From UMGS363 sp051881815 (GTDB taxonomy: Bacteria > Bacillota > Clostridia > Oscillospirales > Ruminococcaceae), in NCBI GenBank assembly GCA_051881815.1, contig JBJEQP010000024.1, forward strand, positions 1-64,000: 64,000 bases of DNA. Direction: 5' to 3'. The translations under genes and the position numbers were made by a program. A model generated the notes under the pieces. That model did no database searches. It was not told where the DNA came from and saw only the letters and a list, made by a program, of their open reading frames with translations. The number at the start of each line of letters is the position of its first letter. Within the stretch, counting starts at the first letter, position 1. Positions 1 through 8,159 of this stretch are shown in pieces.

Positions 1-64
1 CAAGAGTTTTTATAGGGGTTCTCTTTAAATTACCCTTAAATTTATTATACGAGGATAAACCGCT

Positions 65-1144
65 ATGTCCGATATTTTAAGACTTCCCGCAGAGGAATTA
101 TACAAAACCGAGCTTGAAGCTCTAATCGCAAACGAGAAAAATCCCGTTCCCACAGGCTGGAGAATGTCACCGAAATCGGTGCTTACATACATCATGGGCG
201 GCAAGTCGGGAGATACAATTATCACACCAAAATATATGGGTGACAGGCGCATTGCCGAGATATGCATCTCCACCCTTATAACAGACCGTGCGCTCCTTCT
301 CATAGGCGAACCGGGAACGGCAAAATCCTGGCTTTCCGAGCATCTTACTGCTGCAATAAACGGTAATTCATCGAGAGTTATTCAGGGAACAGCAGGAACT
401 ACCGAGGAGCAGATACGCTATTCATGGAACTATGCAATGCTCCTTGCAAAGGGTCCATCACACGAGTCACTTGTAAAAAGTCCCGTATATAACGCAATGG
501 AAACGGGAACTATTGCACGAATCGAAGAGATTTCCCGATGTGCCTCCGAGGTGCAGGACGCACTTATTTCCATACTTTCCGAAAAGCACATTTCCGTTCC
601 CGAGCTTAACGAAGAGGTGGCTGCAAAGAAGGGATTTTCTGTTATTGCAACCGCAAACACAAGGGACAAGGGCGTAAATGAAATGTCCTCGGCGCTGAAA
701 AGACGTTTCAATATTGTTGTGCTTCCTGCTCCGGCAAATATCGAAACGGAGATAGAAATAGTTTCCACAAGAGTTGCACAGCTTGCCGACAGCTTCGGGC
801 TTAACGCTAAGCTTCCCGACAGGACTGCCGTTGAAAGAGTTGTTACCATTTTCAGAGAGCTCAGAAGCGGTCAGACCCTTGACGGACAGGTAAAGCTCAA
901 GACAACATCGGGAGTATTGTCCTCCGCAGAAGCAATTTCCCTGCTTATCAACAGTATGGCTCTTGCAGGCAGCTTCGGAAATGGCGTTATAACCGATTCC
1001 GACCTTGCAGGCGCATTACAGGGAGCAGTCGTAAAGGACGATAACAAGGACAAGGCCGTATGGACAGAATATCTTGAAAACGTTATGCGCAAAAGAAGCG
1101 GCTGCTCAAAGCTTTATGCCGAATGTAAGGAGAGAAATTCATAA
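65..1144 (+). CDS. MoxR-type AAA+ ATPase (YehL-like)
   Basis: A 359-residue AAA+ ATPase of the MoxR/AAA_5 type. The Walker A motif GEPGTAKS is at residues 81-88. A Walker B-like IARIEEI follows about 75 residues later, and a sensor stretch ATANTRDKG and the arginine-rich SSALKRRFN come after that. MoxR ATPases usually act with VWA proteins as metal- or cofactor-inserting or remodelling chaperones. The start at 65 has GAGG about 10 bases upstream. The stop codon overlaps the ATG of the next gene (TAATG), so translation is coupled. Length and order (about 360, 750 and 385 residues) match the E. coli yehL-yehM-yehP cluster. The cellular target is unknown. Confidence 0.85.
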   Translation: MSDILRLPAEELYKTELEALIANEKNPVPTGWRMSPKSVLTYIMGGKSGDTIITPKYMGDRRIAEICISTLITDRALLLIGEPGTAKSWLSEHLTAAINGNSSRVIQGTAGTTEEQIRYSWNYAMLLAKGPSHESLVKSPVYNAMETGTIARIEEISRCASEVQDALISILSEKHISVPELNEEVAAKKGFSVIATANTRDKGVNEMSSALKRRFNIVVLPAPANIETEIEIVSTRVAQLADSFGLNAKLPDRTAVERVVTIFRELRSGQTLDGQVKLKTTSGVLSSAEAISLLINSMALAGSFGNGVITDSDLAGALQGAVVKDDNKDKAVWTEYLENVMRKRSGCSKLYAECKERNS

Positions 1145-3384
1145 TGGCAGCATATTTCGGCGTGCGTCATCTTTCGCCTGCCTGCGCTTATTATGTGAGG
1201 GAATTTCTTGACAGAAACGACCCCGAGATCGTTCTGATAGAAGGTCCCTCCGACTTGAGTTACCTTATCGAACCGCTTTGCAGCAATGATACTGTAATGC
1301 CTGCGGCTATCCTTGCATATACCGAAGAAGCGCCCGTTAAGACGGTGTTATTTCCTCTTGCAGATTTTTCGCCCGAGTATCAGACTATGAGATGGGCGAT
1401 AAGGAATGGCAGACGGGTCATGTTCTGCGATCTGCCTTCAGACTGCTTGCTTGCGCATCAGAATGAAGAGGAAGAAAAAAAAGACAAGGATATACCCGAA
1501 CGTGTTTCGGTTTATACCGAATTGGAAAGGGTTTCGGGAACGGATAATGATTCCTTCTGGGAATACACCTTCGAGCAGTGCGAAAGCTATGAGGATTTTA
1601 TTGAAGCAGTTTCCGAATACGGAAAAAGCCTTCGTGAGTTTTCCGAGAATGACGAGCATAACAGACTCCGTGAAGCGTATATGCGAAAGGTTATATCCGA
1701 ATGTGAAAATGAAGTCCCGTCGGAAAAAATATGCGTTATAACAGGCGCATTTCATACCGCAGGGATAAAGGATATCCCATTTACCCATGAAGACAAGAAA
1801 CTCACCGATAAGCTTCCCTCCGTCAAGTCAAAGGCTACCCTGATGCCATATTCCTATTACAGATTATCCTCACGTTCGGGCTACGGCGCAGGAAGCAAAG
1901 CACCTGCATATTTTGAACTTTTGTGGAAAAGCAGGATACAAGGCGTTATGGGAAGCAGTGCAAACAGATATCTTTCCATGATAGCAGCATATCAGCGAGA
2001 GAACGGCTATGCCGCATCTACTGCTGAGGTAATAGAAGCAAAGCGTCTTGCAGACACCCTTGCGGCTATGCGCGGCGGAAGATACCCAAGTATGACCGAC
2101 CTCCGCGATGCCGCAGTTACCTGCATAGGTCACGGTTCATTCGGAGAAATATCCCTTGCCTGCGCCGATACGGAAATAGGCACAAAAATCGGTTCTCTTC
2201 CCGAAGGCACTGTCTGCACTTCGGTTCAGGAGGATTTCACAAGGCAGCTCAAAGAATTAAAGCTTGAAAAATACAGAAAAGCCGCCGCAGAGGATATAGA
2301 GCTTGATCTGCGTGAAAATCTTCGGGTGAAAACGGAAAAGTCTGCATTTCTTGATCTGAACAGGTCATTCTTCCTGCACAGACTGCGTATTTTAGGCATT
2401 TGCTTTGCCGAAGCTCAGCCCAGAAGTCAGGACAATGCAACATGGGCTGAACGGTGGAGATTGCAGTGGACTCCCGAGGCGGAGATTGAGATAGTAGAAG
2501 CATCTCTGAAAGGCGATACAGTAAAGCTTGCGGCGGAATATGAGCTGAATATGAAACTTTATGAAGCGGATACCGTAAATGCTGCGGCAATGATTCTTTC
2601 CGATGCATTTGACAGCGGACTGATTGACTGCATTTCTGCGGCAATTTCCACAATTCAGAAACAGACTGCGGACTGCTCCTCGGCAGAAGATACGGGAAAA
2701 ACCATAGGAACGCTTTCCACCATTGTCCGTTTCGGAAGTATCAGAAAAATAGATACCGAACCCATTTATCCTCTGATGGAAAAGCTGTATCTGAGATTTT
2801 GTCTGTGTATGCCTTCTGCGGTCGTGTGCGACAGAAATGCTGCGGAGCTGCTTATAACATCAATGGCGGCTGTGAACGATGCCTGCCTTGCCCATGATTT
2901 TCTTGATACCGACAGATTTATCACATTGCTCACGGACATTGCAGACAATAACTTTGCAAATCCGCTTTTGTCGGGATATTCCACCGCACTTCTGACGGAA
3001 CGGGGAAAAATATCTTCCGAAAAGCTGTCCGAACTGATAAACAGGCGGCTTTCTGCCGGCACACCTCCCGGGGAAGCTGCAATGTGGTTTGAAGGACTTG
3101 CAAGGCGAAACAGACGCTCCCTTATCAGCAGGCTGTCCGTATGGGAAAAGCTATGTAATTTTGTATCGGGTCTTGATGATGAGGAATTCAAGCCTGTTCT
3201 TGTTGCACTTCGAAGGACATTTTCCGACTTTTCTCCTGCTGAAAGATCCGATATTGCTGAAAATATCGGTGAGGTTCTGGGAATATCAAAGGAAGCGGCG
3301 GCGGAGTTTGTGACAATGCAGCTGAACTCCGATGAACAGCAGTCAATTGACGAGCTTGACGATTTTGATTTTGGTGATATATGA
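1144..3384 (+). CDS. DUF5682 family protein (YehM-like)
   Basis: A 746-residue cytosolic protein with no signal peptide or clear membrane segment. The N-terminus (YFGVRHLSPACAYY, then VLIEGPSDLSYLI) resembles the TraB-like opening of DUF5682 proteins, which accompany MoxR ATPases and VWA proteins. The rest is helical and has no catalytic motif I can name. AAGGAGAG lies about 10 bases before the ATG. The gene overlaps its upstream neighbour by one base and its downstream neighbour by four (ATGA). Such tight packing suggests a fixed complex of the three products. Function is unknown here, and also for E. coli YehM as far as I know. Confidence 0.8.
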   Translation: MAAYFGVRHLSPACAYYVREFLDRNDPEIVLIEGPSDLSYLIEPLCSNDTVMPAAILAYTEEAPVKTVLFPLADFSPEYQTMRWAIRNGRRVMFCDLPSDCLLAHQNEEEEKKDKDIPERVSVYTELERVSGTDNDSFWEYTFEQCESYEDFIEAVSEYGKSLREFSENDEHNRLREAYMRKVISECENEVPSEKICVITGAFHTAGIKDIPFTHEDKKLTDKLPSVKSKATLMPYSYYRLSSRSGYGAGSKAPAYFELLWKSRIQGVMGSSANRYLSMIAAYQRENGYAASTAEVIEAKRLADTLAAMRGGRYPSMTDLRDAAVTCIGHGSFGEISLACADTEIGTKIGSLPEGTVCTSVQEDFTRQLKELKLEKYRKAAAEDIELDLRENLRVKTEKSAFLDLNRSFFLHRLRILGICFAEAQPRSQDNATWAERWRLQWTPEAEIEIVEASLKGDTVKLAAEYELNMKLYEADTVNAAAMILSDAFDSGLIDCISAAISTIQKQTADCSSAEDTGKTIGTLSTIVRFGSIRKIDTEPIYPLMEKLYLRFCLCMPSAVVCDRNAAELLITSMAAVNDACLAHDFLDTDRFITLLTDIADNNFANPLLSGYSTALLTERGKISSEKLSELINRRLSAGTPPGEAAMWFEGLARRNRRSLISRLSVWEKLCNFVSGLDDEEFKPVLVALRRTFSDFSPAERSDIAENIGEVLGISKEAAAEFVTMQLNSDEQQSIDELDDFDFGDI

Positions 3385-4541
3385 TGGAAAATAAGGAAAT
3401 ATTGAAACGCTGGCGGCTCATATTGGGAGCAGACAGCGAAAAGATGATGGAGCAGATGGGAGGCGCAGCGACACTTTCTGCGGAGGAAATGCTGATGGAC
3501 AGCGCTCTGTCGCAGATATACGGCAATGACGGAGTCGGACTGTCGGGCAGCGCAGGCAGAGGTCCTTCCTCACCTAAGCTTACAAAATGGCTTGGCGATC
3601 TGCGAACACTTTTTTCTCCTATGGAAATAAAGGTGATACAGAATGACGCCATTGAAAGAAAAGGCTTGAAGCAGCTGCTTTTTGAGCCTGAAATGCTTGA
3701 TTCCATCGAGCCTGATATAAACACAGCCTCACTTCTACTAATGCTCAAGGATCAGATACCGCAGAAGTCAAAGGACAATGCAAGAGCATATATCGCAAAG
3801 ATCGTGGAGGATATAAACCGCCGTCTTTCCGATGATATAAAGCGTTCTGTAACATCTGCTCTGAACAAGAAAAATCATTCCCCCATACCCTCGACAGCGG
3901 CACTTGATTTCAAGTTTACCATAAGGCGCAATCTGAAAAATTTTGATACAAAGTCCAATACGCTACTTCCCGAGAGATTTTATTTTTACGAGAGAGCTTC
4001 ACGTTCTGCTTCAAGAACAGTTATCATTGATATTGACCAAAGCGGCTCAATGGGCGAATCTGCGATTTATTCTTCTGTGGTGGGGTGTATACTTGCAAGT
4101 ATGAATTCTCTGAAAACTCATGTAGTTGTATTTGATACCAACGTGACCGACCTTACCGAGCATTGCTCCGACCCTGTGGAGCTTTTGTACGGAATACAGC
4201 TGGGCGGCGGTACGGACATTGAAAAATCCGTTGCATACTGCACAGAGCTTATCGAGGAGCCTGAAAAGACCACAATGTTTCTCGTTACCGACCTTTGTGA
4301 GGGCGGCAACAGAAACGGACTTATCCGCAGGCTGGAGGAATTAAAGGATTCGGGCGTTAATCTTGTGATACTGCTTGCCATATCCGACAGCGGAAAGCCT
4401 ATTTATGATGCAGCTATGGCAGACAAGGCTGCTGCTCTTGATATTCCCTGCTTTGCCTGCCCGCCCGAAAGACTTCCGGAACTGCTTGAGGCAGCACTGA
4501 AAAAACATTCGCTCAAACCCTTTGAACAGAAAAACTCCTAA
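3381..4541 (+). CDS. VWA (CoxE/YehP-like) domain protein
   Basis: A 386-residue protein with a helical N-terminal half and a C-terminal von Willebrand A domain. The metal-ion site motif D-x-S-x-S is visible at residues 217-227 (DIDQSGSMGES), followed by the TDL-type strand typical of VWA folds. It overlaps the stop of the DUF5682 gene as ATGA. A second in-frame ATG at 3384 could be the real start. MoxR/VWA pairs use the VWA protein as an adaptor for the ATPase. It is the last gene of the cluster, and the next gene is convergent beyond two palindromic elements. In E. coli a SWIM zinc-finger gene (yehQ) joins the set; it may lie left of the window. Confidence 0.85.
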   Translation: MMENKEILKRWRLILGADSEKMMEQMGGAATLSAEEMLMDSALSQIYGNDGVGLSGSAGRGPSSPKLTKWLGDLRTLFSPMEIKVIQNDAIERKGLKQLLFEPEMLDSIEPDINTASLLLMLKDQIPQKSKDNARAYIAKIVEDINRRLSDDIKRSVTSALNKKNHSPIPSTAALDFKFTIRRNLKNFDTKSNTLLPERFYFYERASRSASRTVIIDIDQSGSMGESAIYSSVVGCILASMNSLKTHVVVFDTNVTDLTEHCSDPVELLYGIQLGGGTDIEKSVAYCTELIEEPEKTTMFLVTDLCEGGNRNGLIRRLEELKDSGVNLVILLAISDSGKPIYDAAMADKAAALDIPCFACPPERLPELLEAALKKHSLKPFEQKNS

Positions 4542-4574
4542 AACAAAAACAAATAGAGCGTACAACAGCTCTAA

Positions 4575-4685
4575 GGAAACGCTGATTAATACGTTTCAGC
4601 CGTTTTTCAAAATGTACTCAAAGACGGAAACTCGTACATTTTTCAAAACGGCGAAACGAACGCTTCGCTTTAATCAGCTTTTTCC
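4575..4685. repeat. Family A palindromic element, copy A1 (MITE-like)
   Basis: This 111-bp element begins GGAAACGCTGATTAA and ends TTAATCAGCTTTTTCC, which are near-perfect terminal inverted repeats. It is flanked by TAA on both sides (4572-4574 and 4686-4688). By eye it differs from copy A4 (50027-50137, opposite orientation) at about three positions. It carries no coding capacity. It lies between convergent genes, where its full-length hairpin could also stop transcription. Confidence 0.8.
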
Positions 4686-4688
4686 TAA

Positions 4689-4788
4689 TACTAAACACCA
4701 ATAAAATACAGGAAAAAATCTGCGCCGAAATCCTATATATTCGAGATTGTCGGCTTGATTTTTTCCAAATTATAAATGGTGTTTAGTA
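4689..4788. repeat. Family D palindromic element (100 bp)
   Basis: The element starts TACTAAACACC and ends GGTGTTTAGTA, with TAA directly on both sides (4686-4688 and 4789-4791). An inner stem (GGAAAAAATC with GATTTTTTCC, and GCCGA with TCGGC) lets nearly the whole element fold into one hairpin. The tip TACTAA is shared with family B. It abuts copy A1 and the two share one TAA. Confidence 0.7.
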
Positions 4789-4811
4789 TAAGATAATTTA
4801 CACAATGAATG

Positions 4812-5747
4812 TTAATTTAAAATCAATTGACCGCTTATCGGATCCTTTATACCTAATAAAGCCATGATCAATGCCATTCTAATATATAAACCGTTTTGAA
4901 CCTGATCAAAATATGCGGCACGGGGATCTTTATCGACCTCAAGTGTGATCTCATTGACCCTTGGGAACGGATGCAAAACAGCCATATTGTTCTTCGCACG
5001 CTTCATTTTGTTTTCGTCCAACACATATACGCCATTAAATCTCATATATTCTTCTTTGCTTGAAAATCGTTCCTGCTGAATTCTTGTCATATAAAGAATA
5101 TCTAATTTATCTATCGTTGTTTCTAAATTGTTTACTTCTGAATATTTCATGCTTTTTTCTAAAAAACGATCCGGCATTTTGAGTTCTTCCGGAGATATAA
5201 AATAAAATTCAATGCCGCTATAGTATTTATTCAGAATTTGTGTAAGAGAATGAACTGTACGACCGTATTTTAAATCGCCGCAAAATCCAATAACAAAATT
5301 GTCGAGTCTTCCAAGTCTTTGCTTTATTGTATATAGATCAAGCATGGTTTGTGAAGGATGCTCGTTGCTTCCATCACCTGCATTTATTACAGGGATCCTT
5401 GAAAACTCAGATGCAAGTCTGGATGTTCCTTCTTTAGGGTGACGCATAGCCACGATGTCCGCATAACATTGTATAACTCGGATTGTATCTTCAACAGACT
5501 CGCCTTTGCTCGCGCTTGAAACTTCTGCCGACGGAAACCCAATAACATCTCCGCCCAGTTTTTGCATAGCTGTTTCAAATGAGATCCTTGTACGAGTGCT
5601 TGATTCGTAAAATAATGTTGCAAGGCGTTTATATTTTGCTAATTCTCTGTATTCTTCGGGATGCTTAGAAATATTTTCGGCAACCATCAGTAATAACTCT
5701 GTTTCGCTTTTTGTGAAATTATTCGATTCGAGTAAATGTCTTAACAT
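4812..5747 (-). CDS. pyrB: Aspartate carbamoyltransferase catalytic subunit
   Basis: A 311-residue enzyme that joins carbamoyl phosphate and L-aspartate to give N-carbamoyl-L-aspartate, the first committed step of pyrimidine synthesis. The carbamoyl-phosphate loop STRTR is at residues 50-54. An SKGES stretch matches the 80s loop of ATCases, and NEHPSQTMLD matches ATCase rather than ornithine carbamoyltransferase. Its start overlaps the stop of the aminotransferase gene by seven bases, behind an AAGGAG site. No regulatory subunit pyrI or other pyr gene is next to it, which is unusual. Coupling to an aspartate-using aminotransferase suggests an aspartate-centred operon. Local base composition is more AT-rich than in the regions to the right. 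Confidence 0.92.
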   Translation of the reverse strand: MLRHLLESNNFTKSETELLLMVAENISKHPEEYRELAKYKRLATLFYESSTRTRISFETAMQKLGGDVIGFPSAEVSSASKGESVEDTIRVIQCYADIVAMRHPKEGTSRLASEFSRIPVINAGDGSNEHPSQTMLDLYTIKQRLGRLDNFVIGFCGDLKYGRTVHSLTQILNKYYSGIEFYFISPEELKMPDRFLEKSMKYSEVNNLETTIDKLDILYMTRIQQERFSSKEEYMRFNGVYVLDENKMKRAKNNMAVLHPFPRVNEITLEVDKDPRAAYFDQVQNGLYIRMALIMALLGIKDPISGQLILN

Positions 5748-7036
5748 AAGTTTTTCTCCTTTTTATTTTCTGCCAAGTAATCTATACTTACGATCTTTGT
5801 ACACAGCGAAAGTATATATATTGCAGTTTTGATCTCACTTTCAGTAGCAAATGAAGGTGCGATACGAATATCATTATCATCTTTGTTATACCCTTTGGGA
5901 TGAGTGGCACCTGCAGGTGTAAATATTACTCCTGTTTTTTTGCACATATCTACTATTTTAGAGGCACATCCGGGCAGAGTATTGAACGAAAAGAAATATC
6001 CGCCCAAAGCTTTAGTCCAGCTTGCTATATTCAAGTCCGAAAGCTCTTTCGATAAAATATCGTAGGCTGCCTCGAATTTCGGACGCATGATATCTGCATG
6101 TTTTTTCATATGCTTTTTGACGCCGCTCAAATTTTTGAAGTATCTTGCGTGCATCAATTGATTTATTTTGTCAGGTCCGATCGTTGCGTATTTCAAAAAG
6201 CTTTTTATATCAATTAAATTTGCAGGACTTGTAGCTACTGCACTTATTCCGGCACCGGGGAAGGTTATTTTGCTTGTGGATGCAAATTCATATACCAGAT
6301 CGGGATTTCCCGCCGAATTACATTCCGCAATAATGTCAGGTATCGTGATATATTCCTCGGTAAAGTCATGTACACAGTACGCATTATCCCAGAAGATCCT
6401 GAAATCATTTGCGGCAGGCTTCAGATTAGCAAATCTTTTTACTACCTCGTCGCTGAAAACAATTCCTGTTGGATTTTGATATTTCGGAACACACCAGATC
6501 CCTTTGACCGAGTCATCCATAATGTATTCTTCTATTGCATCCATATCCGGTCCGTTTTCATTCATTGCGATCGGAATAAGTTCAAAGCCAAAGTGCTCTG
6601 TTATAGCAAAATGTCTGTCATATCCCGGAACAGGACAGAGAAATTTTCTTTTTTCTACTTCGTACCAAGGCTTATTCCCGCAAATTCCCTCCGTCATGCC
6701 ATGGCTGATAAGCTGATACATTAAAGTCAAGCTGCTGTTTCCGCCGATAATAACATTATCCATATGCGTATTCATAATGCTCGCCATAAGCTGCTTGGCT
6801 TCGGGAATTCCGTCAAGTCCGCCATAGTTTCTGCAGTCCATGCCGGATTCTGAATCAAATAATGTATTATGGTTGATAACATCCAGCATATTAAGAGATA
6901 ACTCTAACTGTTCCTTGGAGGGTTTTCCTCTTGATAGATCCAGATTCAGATTTTCTTCGGATAATTGCTGTAATTTTGCACTGCATTTTTCTTTTTCAGC
7001 AAGCAGTTCTTCAACAGTAAGCTTTAAATAATCCAT
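5741..7036 (-). CDS. Class I aminotransferase, aspartate aminotransferase-like
   Basis: A 431-residue PLP enzyme. The Schiff-base lysine is K256 in STSKITFPG. YQNPTG and DNAYCVHDF supply the usual phosphate- and pyridine-binding residues. The overall pattern resembles the PF12897-type aspartate aminotransferases (also labelled alanine-glyoxylate aminotransferase-like), so interconversion of aspartate and oxaloacetate is likely but not proven. An AGGAGG site precedes the ATG. It is the first gene of a two-gene unit with pyrB and faces a LysR gene across a short AT-rich gap. If it makes oxaloacetate it could feed the malate-fumarate-succinate genes further right. Confidence 0.85.
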   Translation of the reverse strand: MDYLKLTVEELLAEKEKCSAKLQQLSEENLNLDLSRGKPSKEQLELSLNMLDVINHNTLFDSESGMDCRNYGGLDGIPEAKQLMASIMNTHMDNVIIGGNSSLTLMYQLISHGMTEGICGNKPWYEVEKRKFLCPVPGYDRHFAITEHFGFELIPIAMNENGPDMDAIEEYIMDDSVKGIWCVPKYQNPTGIVFSDEVVKRFANLKPAANDFRIFWDNAYCVHDFTEEYITIPDIIAECNSAGNPDLVYEFASTSKITFPGAGISAVATSPANLIDIKSFLKYATIGPDKINQLMHARYFKNLSGVKKHMKKHADIMRPKFEAAYDILSKELSDLNIASWTKALGGYFFSFNTLPGCASKIVDMCKKTGVIFTPAGATHPKGYNKDDNDIRIAPSFATESEIKTAIYILSLCTKIVSIDYLAENKKEKNLC

Positions 7037-7123
7037 TTATAGCTCCTCCTATGTTATTGATTTTTCACAACGTTTATATTATAATATAAAAAGAAATATA
7101 TTAAAAATCTTTATTTTATATGT

Positions 7124-7135
7124 TTGATATATCAA
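7124..7135. promoter_or_regulatory. Palindrome in LysR/aminotransferase divergent region
   Basis: TTGATATATCAA is a perfect 12-bp palindrome between the divergent genes, 19 bases before the LysR start. A second palindrome, TTATATTATAATATAA, lies about 35 bases to the left. Either could be the LysR operator; this is inference from position. Confidence 0.4.
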
Positions 7136-7153
7136 TTTTGTATGGAGGATCTA

Positions 7154-8035
7154 ATGTATATCAGTTATGATTATTATAGAGTTTTCTACTATGTTGCAAA
7201 ATACAAAAACATTTCTCAAGCTGCAAAAATTTTGTTAAACAACCAGCCAAATGTTACAAGGACAATTAAATCTCTTGAAAACGCCTTAGGATGCAAATTA
7301 TTTGTTCGCAGCAACCACGGTGTTTCCCTTACATACGAAGGCGAGCGGCTTTTTAAACACGTGCAGATCGCATTTGATCACTTGGAATCAGGGGAAGAGG
7401 AAATTGCTCTTAATAAAACACTTCAAAGAGGCGCTGTATCTATTGGTGCAACCGAGATCGCTTTACACTGTCTGCTTTTGCCTGTACTCCAACAATTTAA
7501 AAAGCTCTATCCTAATGTAAAAATCAACATCACCAATCAGTCCACTCCCCAGGCAACCAATGCTGTCAAAAACGGACTTCTCGATTTTGCATTAGTGACA
7601 ACTCCGACTGTAAGATCAAGCAACATAAATGAGAAAATAATAAAACAGATAAAAGAAATAGCTGTATGCAGCGGCGCATATAAAGAGCTGCTGCATAATA
7701 CTGTGACGCTTGAACAGCTTTCGACCTATCCAATTATATCCTTGGGAACAGAAACTATGACGTACAAGAGATTTGCGTCGTTTTTTGACGAAAAAGGCTG
7801 CCAATTTAATCCAAGCATTGAAGCAGCCACTACCGACCAGATACTTTTAATGCTAAAAGCGGATCTTGGGATAAGCTTCATTCCCGAAGAAATGATAAAG
7901 CCAATTGATGAAATACATAAAATTGATCTCTTGGAAGAGATCCCTCCAAGACATATTTGTTTGATCAAACGCAAGGACCACACTCTCAGTATTGCAGCCA
8001 AGAAAATGGAAGAAATGATTTTCAAGAATGTCTGA
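7154..8035 (+). CDS. LysR-family transcriptional regulator
   Basis: A 293-residue regulator with an N-terminal winged helix-turn-helix (FYYVAKYKNISQAAKILL, then NQPNVTRTIKSLENALG) and a C-terminal type 2 periplasmic-binding-fold effector domain. I place the start at 7154 because GGAGG lies five bases upstream; an upstream in-frame TTG at 7124 has no such site. It diverges from the aminotransferase-pyrB pair, which is the usual arrangement for a LysR protein and its target. The inducer is unknown; an amino acid or pyrimidine-related metabolite would fit the neighbours. Confidence 0.85.
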   Translation: MYISYDYYRVFYYVAKYKNISQAAKILLNNQPNVTRTIKSLENALGCKLFVRSNHGVSLTYEGERLFKHVQIAFDHLESGEEEIALNKTLQRGAVSIGATEIALHCLLLPVLQQFKKLYPNVKINITNQSTPQATNAVKNGLLDFALVTTPTVRSSNINEKIIKQIKEIAVCSGAYKELLHNTVTLEQLSTYPIISLGTETMTYKRFASFFDEKGCQFNPSIEAATTDQILLMLKADLGISFIPEEMIKPIDEIHKIDLLEEIPPRHICLIKRKDHTLSIAAKKMEEMIFKNV

Positions 8036-8061
8036 AATAACAAACGCTTAATAGCTGTAAC

Positions 8062-8090
8062 TTGAAATTTATATATATCTGTGCTATAAT
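8062..8090 (+). promoter_or_regulatory. Sigma-70-type promoter for ThrE-like gene
   Basis: TTGAAA (8062-8067), a 17-base spacer, then TATAAT (8085-8090), about 70 bases before the exporter start. Confidence 0.65.
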
Positions 8091-8159
8091 TGTAACTGTC
8101 TTTTCTGCCAAAAAAATAACTGTTTTGGGAAATTCATTATATATCAACGGAGGGAAACA

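Noticed and set aside
4522..4704. Small frames encoding a shared peptide (RTFFKTAKRTLRFNQLF) here, at 31802-31984 and at 50017-50217
   Set aside because: The shared peptide comes from translating family A elements; strand, start and length differ and no ribosome sites fit, so no gene is called.
4812..5747. Ornithine carbamoyltransferase
   Set aside because: The SKGES loop and HPSQTMLDLYTI pattern are those of aspartate carbamoyltransferase.
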